NCBI GenBank assembly: GCA_016840125.1
Contig: JAEOSY010000227.1
Location: forward strand, 1-35,279
DNA length: 35,279 bases
DNA from: Candidatus Helarchaeota archaeon
GTDB taxonomy: Archaea > Asgardarchaeota > Lokiarchaeia > Helarchaeales > HEL-GB-A
Direction of reading: 5' to 3'
This document shows, piece after piece, positions 32,659-35,279 of the stretch. The notes under the pieces were generated by a model. The model had not been told where the DNA came from and ran no database searches. It saw only the letters and a program-made list of their open reading frames with translations. The first letter of the stretch is position 1. Every line of letters begins with the position of its first letter. A program made the position numbers and the translations under genes.

Positions 32659-35279
32659 TCACATCTGATTAGTTTTTTCAATCGTTACTCGATGCAGTAT
32701 AAATCCCCACTGATTTCGTATAAGCAAACCTTTGCAGCTGATATTTTTCCCTACTTTCAAATCATCTGGATTGCTCAAACGCAAATAAAGAGTAGTGATG
32801 TTAGCGGTTTCTAGAGGTGCCCCGAGCTTGATATCTTTTAATGAAAGGAGGTAGTAGGTATTAAATTTAATTTCTGAGGAGTCACCTTTTGGGGAAGAGA
32901 CATAAGTCATTTCAACAATTTCGTTAATTTTACCTTGTATAATAGTGAGTTGAGATTTAAGATAAGGTTCTAATAATGCGATATCCGTCCCACTCGGAGC
33001 TATTTGCACCTGTTCATCAGTAACCAATATCATAATCTTTTCAATAAGCTGACTAAATTTACGCTTTTCAGCGATATTATCATCAAACCATGTTAGCACT
33101 GATTCAAGAAACTCGAAAAAAGAGGTGTAATCGTTCTCCTCTTCTATATAACCATAGTATTCGTCATCAAACTTTTTGAAAAAGATGCGTGAATAGCACC
33201 ACAGATAATTTTGATTGAAAAAAATGCTTAAAGCTTCTAATAATTTTCTCCAATCTTCAGTTAGCTTCTTTTCAAGTGCCTCTGCAGCGTTATCCCGAGT
33301 GTGTAAATCAGAATCTTTAAATAAAGCGAATATTAGAGCCAATACCTCAGTGCTACTTGAATAACTGAACTTTTCTGGTAATTTTCTCTTTATATTCACC
33401 TCCACGTCATTGAGGTGAGGAATAACTCCTTTCACTGCTCTTATATCGCCAATTTTAATAAGGGCCCCAGCTGCACTAATTCTAACATCTTTTGAGGGAT
33501 CCGCTAATGCTTTAATTAAAGGATTTGAAGCTTTGGGGTCCCCTATTTCCCCTAGTTCCCGAGCTGCAATTCTTCGCACAAGGTGATTCTCATCAGTTAA
33601 ACAAATAATAAGGGGATCCACACTTCCTACATCCCGTAACTTACCCAATTTATCAAGGGCCCTTATAGCTTCATAGCTGAAGGCTGGTTCCTTCAATATA
33701 TCTAACAATGGACCTGTAGCAGTATCATCCCCCAATTCACCAAGTGCCTCAATTATTTTAATTTTCACATCTTGAGATTCATCTTTAAGTGCATTAATGA
33801 GTGGCTCAACTGCAACTCCAGTCTTGATTTTATTCAATCCTTTCACAGCGGAATAACGCACCTTTTGTTCATGATCTGACAAGGCTAAAATTAGGGGAGG
33901 AACGGCATTCTCATGATTAGAGTTAATTAGGAGATGTACGGCTTTCATACGGACTTCTGGGAGAAAGTCCTCCAAACAGGCCTTTAATCCCTCAATAGCA
34001 TTTCTGTGCATTAGAGAAAAGTTTAGAATATACCTTAGGCTGTAGTGCTTATCCTTACTTAAACAGGAAGCAAGGAAATCAAGGTAAATTAACCTATCAT
34101 GGCCAGTAGAAATCTTTAATTTATCTACGAGAGGTCCTATGATCGCCTCACCAAAACTTTCGGTCAAGTTATCTGCCTTCTCTCTTACTTTCTTATTTTT
34201 ATCAGTAAAGTAATCAATCAATAGTTTCATTATTTTCAGGTCTCTAGGTGTTGGAACTAAATCTTCTCGACGATGGGGATTTAAAAAATAGTGCCTCCTT
34301 CCATGTATAGCGAATTTATTTAGTATTGTTAAAATATCTAACTTTAGATCATTATAGGATTGAAAGCTTAGATTGGATTCAAAATCGTCTGAATCCATGG
34401 ATTGTAATAACTCCTTAACAAGAAATTCAACAAGATAATTGTTAGTTTCTAAGAAATTAAATGGAATTCTTTTTAGTAAACGCAATAAAAATTTTATATA
34501 ATACCGAAGTAATTCAGACACTTTATCATATTTTAATTTCTTTTTATGAGGCCAATAAAAGAGGATAAAATGATTTTTGATCAATTTTGAAATGGGAATT
34601 TGTTGGGTCAGAAATTTATGCAGAAAGGATAAATTAAAAATCCTCAGATTTGATATGAGCACACTAAATATGGTGACTCTTAGATTCTCATTTTGTGTCA
34701 CATCAGAAAATAAAGATATGAACTGTGTGATTATGTTGTTAGTAACTAAATCTGGGTAATAACGAACCGCAAGAGAGAATAATTTTAATACTTCCAACTT
34801 TTCATAAGATTGAAGCTTTTTAAAACCCTTCTCAGAACATTTGTTAAATAACTCTGAAATCAATTGCCGATTATCGATATTCATGATTTCTTTCAAAGTT
34901 CTTATGGTTTCACCGACGATCTCCTGGTCTAGGGAAGGTAATTCTAGTGGAATTTCAAATTTGTAATCACCACCGCGACCTATTCCTAGAGGAGAATTAT
35001 TATAATACCTCACATTCCGTATCTTTAACATCTCAAATAGGTAGGGAACAATATCAATATCCAGTTCGGATAATCTCAAAATTGGGGTGTAATTACCAAA
35101 ATTGTTCATGTAGGCACATAAATTCGTAATAAAATTCAAAATTTGAGTCTTGCTAATAAACGTTGATTCCTCATTATGTGTTACATCAGAAAATAAAGAT
35201 ATGAACTGTGTGATTATGTTGTTAGTAACTAAATCTGGGTAATAACGAACCGCAAGAGAGAATAATTTTAATACTTCCA
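32659..35279 (-). CDS. HEAT-repeat protein with C-terminal OB-like domain, 5' end cut by the window edge
   Basis: The minus-strand frame is open to the last base of the window, so the true start lies outside; a TTG at 35139 (826 residues) is only the outermost start codon inside. The N-terminal ~350 residues are helical and unfamiliar. About 390-600 are HEAT repeats (for example AVPPLILALSDHEQKVRYSAVKGLNKI and VDPLIICLTDENHLVRRIAARELGEIGD). The last ~110 residues are beta-rich (TIIQGKINEIVEMTY...LRLSNPDDLKVGKNISCKGLL) and look like an OB fold, which often binds nucleic acid or protein. Residues encoded by the outermost 97 bases are repeated exactly 161 codons later. Convergent with the nucleotidyltransferase gene. 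Confidence 0.75.
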   Translation of the reverse strand, partial: EVLKLFSLAVRYYPDLVTNNIITQFISLFSDVTHNEESTFISKTQILNFITNLCAYMNNFGNYTPILRLSELDIDIVPYLFEMLKIRNVRYYNNSPLGIGRGGDYKFEIPLELPSLDQEIVGETIRTLKEIMNIDNRQLISELFNKCSEKGFKKLQSYEKLEVLKLFSLAVRYYPDLVTNNIITQFISLFSDVTQNENLRVTIFSVLISNLRIFNLSFLHKFLTQQIPISKLIKNHFILFYWPHKKKLKYDKVSELLRYYIKFLLRLLKRIPFNFLETNNYLVEFLVKELLQSMDSDDFESNLSFQSYNDLKLDILTILNKFAIHGRRHYFLNPHRREDLVPTPRDLKIMKLLIDYFTDKNKKVREKADNLTESFGEAIIGPLVDKLKISTGHDRLIYLDFLASCLSKDKHYSLRYILNFSLMHRNAIEGLKACLEDFLPEVRMKAVHLLINSNHENAVPPLILALSDHEQKVRYSAVKGLNKIKTGVAVEPLINALKDESQDVKIKIIEALGELGDDTATGPLLDILKEPAFSYEAIRALDKLGKLRDVGSVDPLIICLTDENHLVRRIAARELGEIGDPKASNPLIKALADPSKDVRISAAGALIKIGDIRAVKGVIPHLNDVEVNIKRKLPEKFSYSSSTEVLALIFALFKDSDLHTRDNAAEALEKKLTEDWRKLLEALSIFFNQNYLWCYSRIFFKKFDDEYYGYIEEENDYTSFFEFLESVLTWFDDNIAEKRKFSQLIEKIMILVTDEQVQIAPSGTDIALLEPYLKSQLTIIQGKINEIVEMTYVSSPKGDSSEIKFNTYYLLSLKDIKLGAPLETANITTLYLRLSNPDDLKVGKNISCKGLLIRNQWGFILHRVTIEKTNQM
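34700..34796 (-). repeat. 97-bp exact direct repeat, inner copy
   Basis: Identical to 35183-35279, offset 483 bp (161 codons), coding EVLKLFSLAVRYYPDLVTNN and the next residues in frame. Similarity fades over about 15 more bases on the left side (34685-34699, three mismatches). Confidence 0.9.
35183..35279 (-). repeat. 97-bp exact direct repeat, outer copy at the window end
   Basis: The same 97 bases as 34700-34796, running into the right edge, so its full length is unknown. Confidence 0.9.

Overview
The window looks like archaeal chromosome, most likely from an Asgard archaeon of the Lokiarchaeia type. That placement is an inference and no ribosomal marker is present. The evidence is threefold. 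Many genes have A/T-rich TATA-like boxes. Several starts follow a GGTGA(T) ribosome binding site, often written GGTGA plus a run of A plus ATG, and transcripts seem to end in bare T-tracts. The gene content also fits: long repeat-built surface proteins, a SIRT6/7-like sirtuin, HdrB/HdrD-type iron-sulfur proteins and large HEAT-repeat proteins. Base composition is A/T-rich except for the repeat gene at the left edge. I see no tRNA, rRNA, CRISPR array, transposase or integrase.

Layout. 1-2489: a surface lipoprotein of 14 LVIVD-type repeats, cut by the left window edge. 2637-5516: a sirtuin convergent with an unusually long EutA-like ATPase. 5736-9017: a DUF7000 protein, a TetR regulator divergent from a condensation-domain acyltransferase across a clear operator, and a DUF4386 membrane protein. 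9288-12264: two HdrD-like proteins and the dead C-terminus of an EFR1-type ferredoxin. 12589-13958: tandemly duplicated small membrane proteins. 14086-17858: a DUF3788 protein and a 969-residue DUF285/BspA-type surface protein. 18004-24125: an amidase, a soluble DmsA/DmsB-like molybdoenzyme pair, a DapA-family aldolase and a classical SDR. 24385-25296: an SDR-fold protein that has lost its catalytic residues. 25407-26885: a GH51 arabinofuranosidase. 26960-32541: a co-directional cluster of nucleoside hydrolase, small membrane protein, 1062-residue HEAT protein and nucleotidyltransferase-fold protein. 32659-35279: a second HEAT protein with a C-terminal OB-like domain, cut by the right edge.

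How the genes may work together. The HdrD-like pair and the DmsA/B-like pair suggest anaerobic electron transfer. The GH51 enzyme and the nucleoside hydrolase, divergent from one palindromic A/T-rich promoter, could both release furanose sugars. The two repeat-built exported proteins probably form part of the cell surface. The most intriguing unexplained block is 26960-35279, where two HEAT solenoid proteins bracket a nucleotidyltransferase-fold protein.

Structural oddities are a 53-bp direct repeat bounding about 16.3 kb (9034-9086 and 25345-25397), an exact 97-bp in-frame duplication at the right edge, and several palindromes placed just downstream of TATA boxes like archaeal operators.
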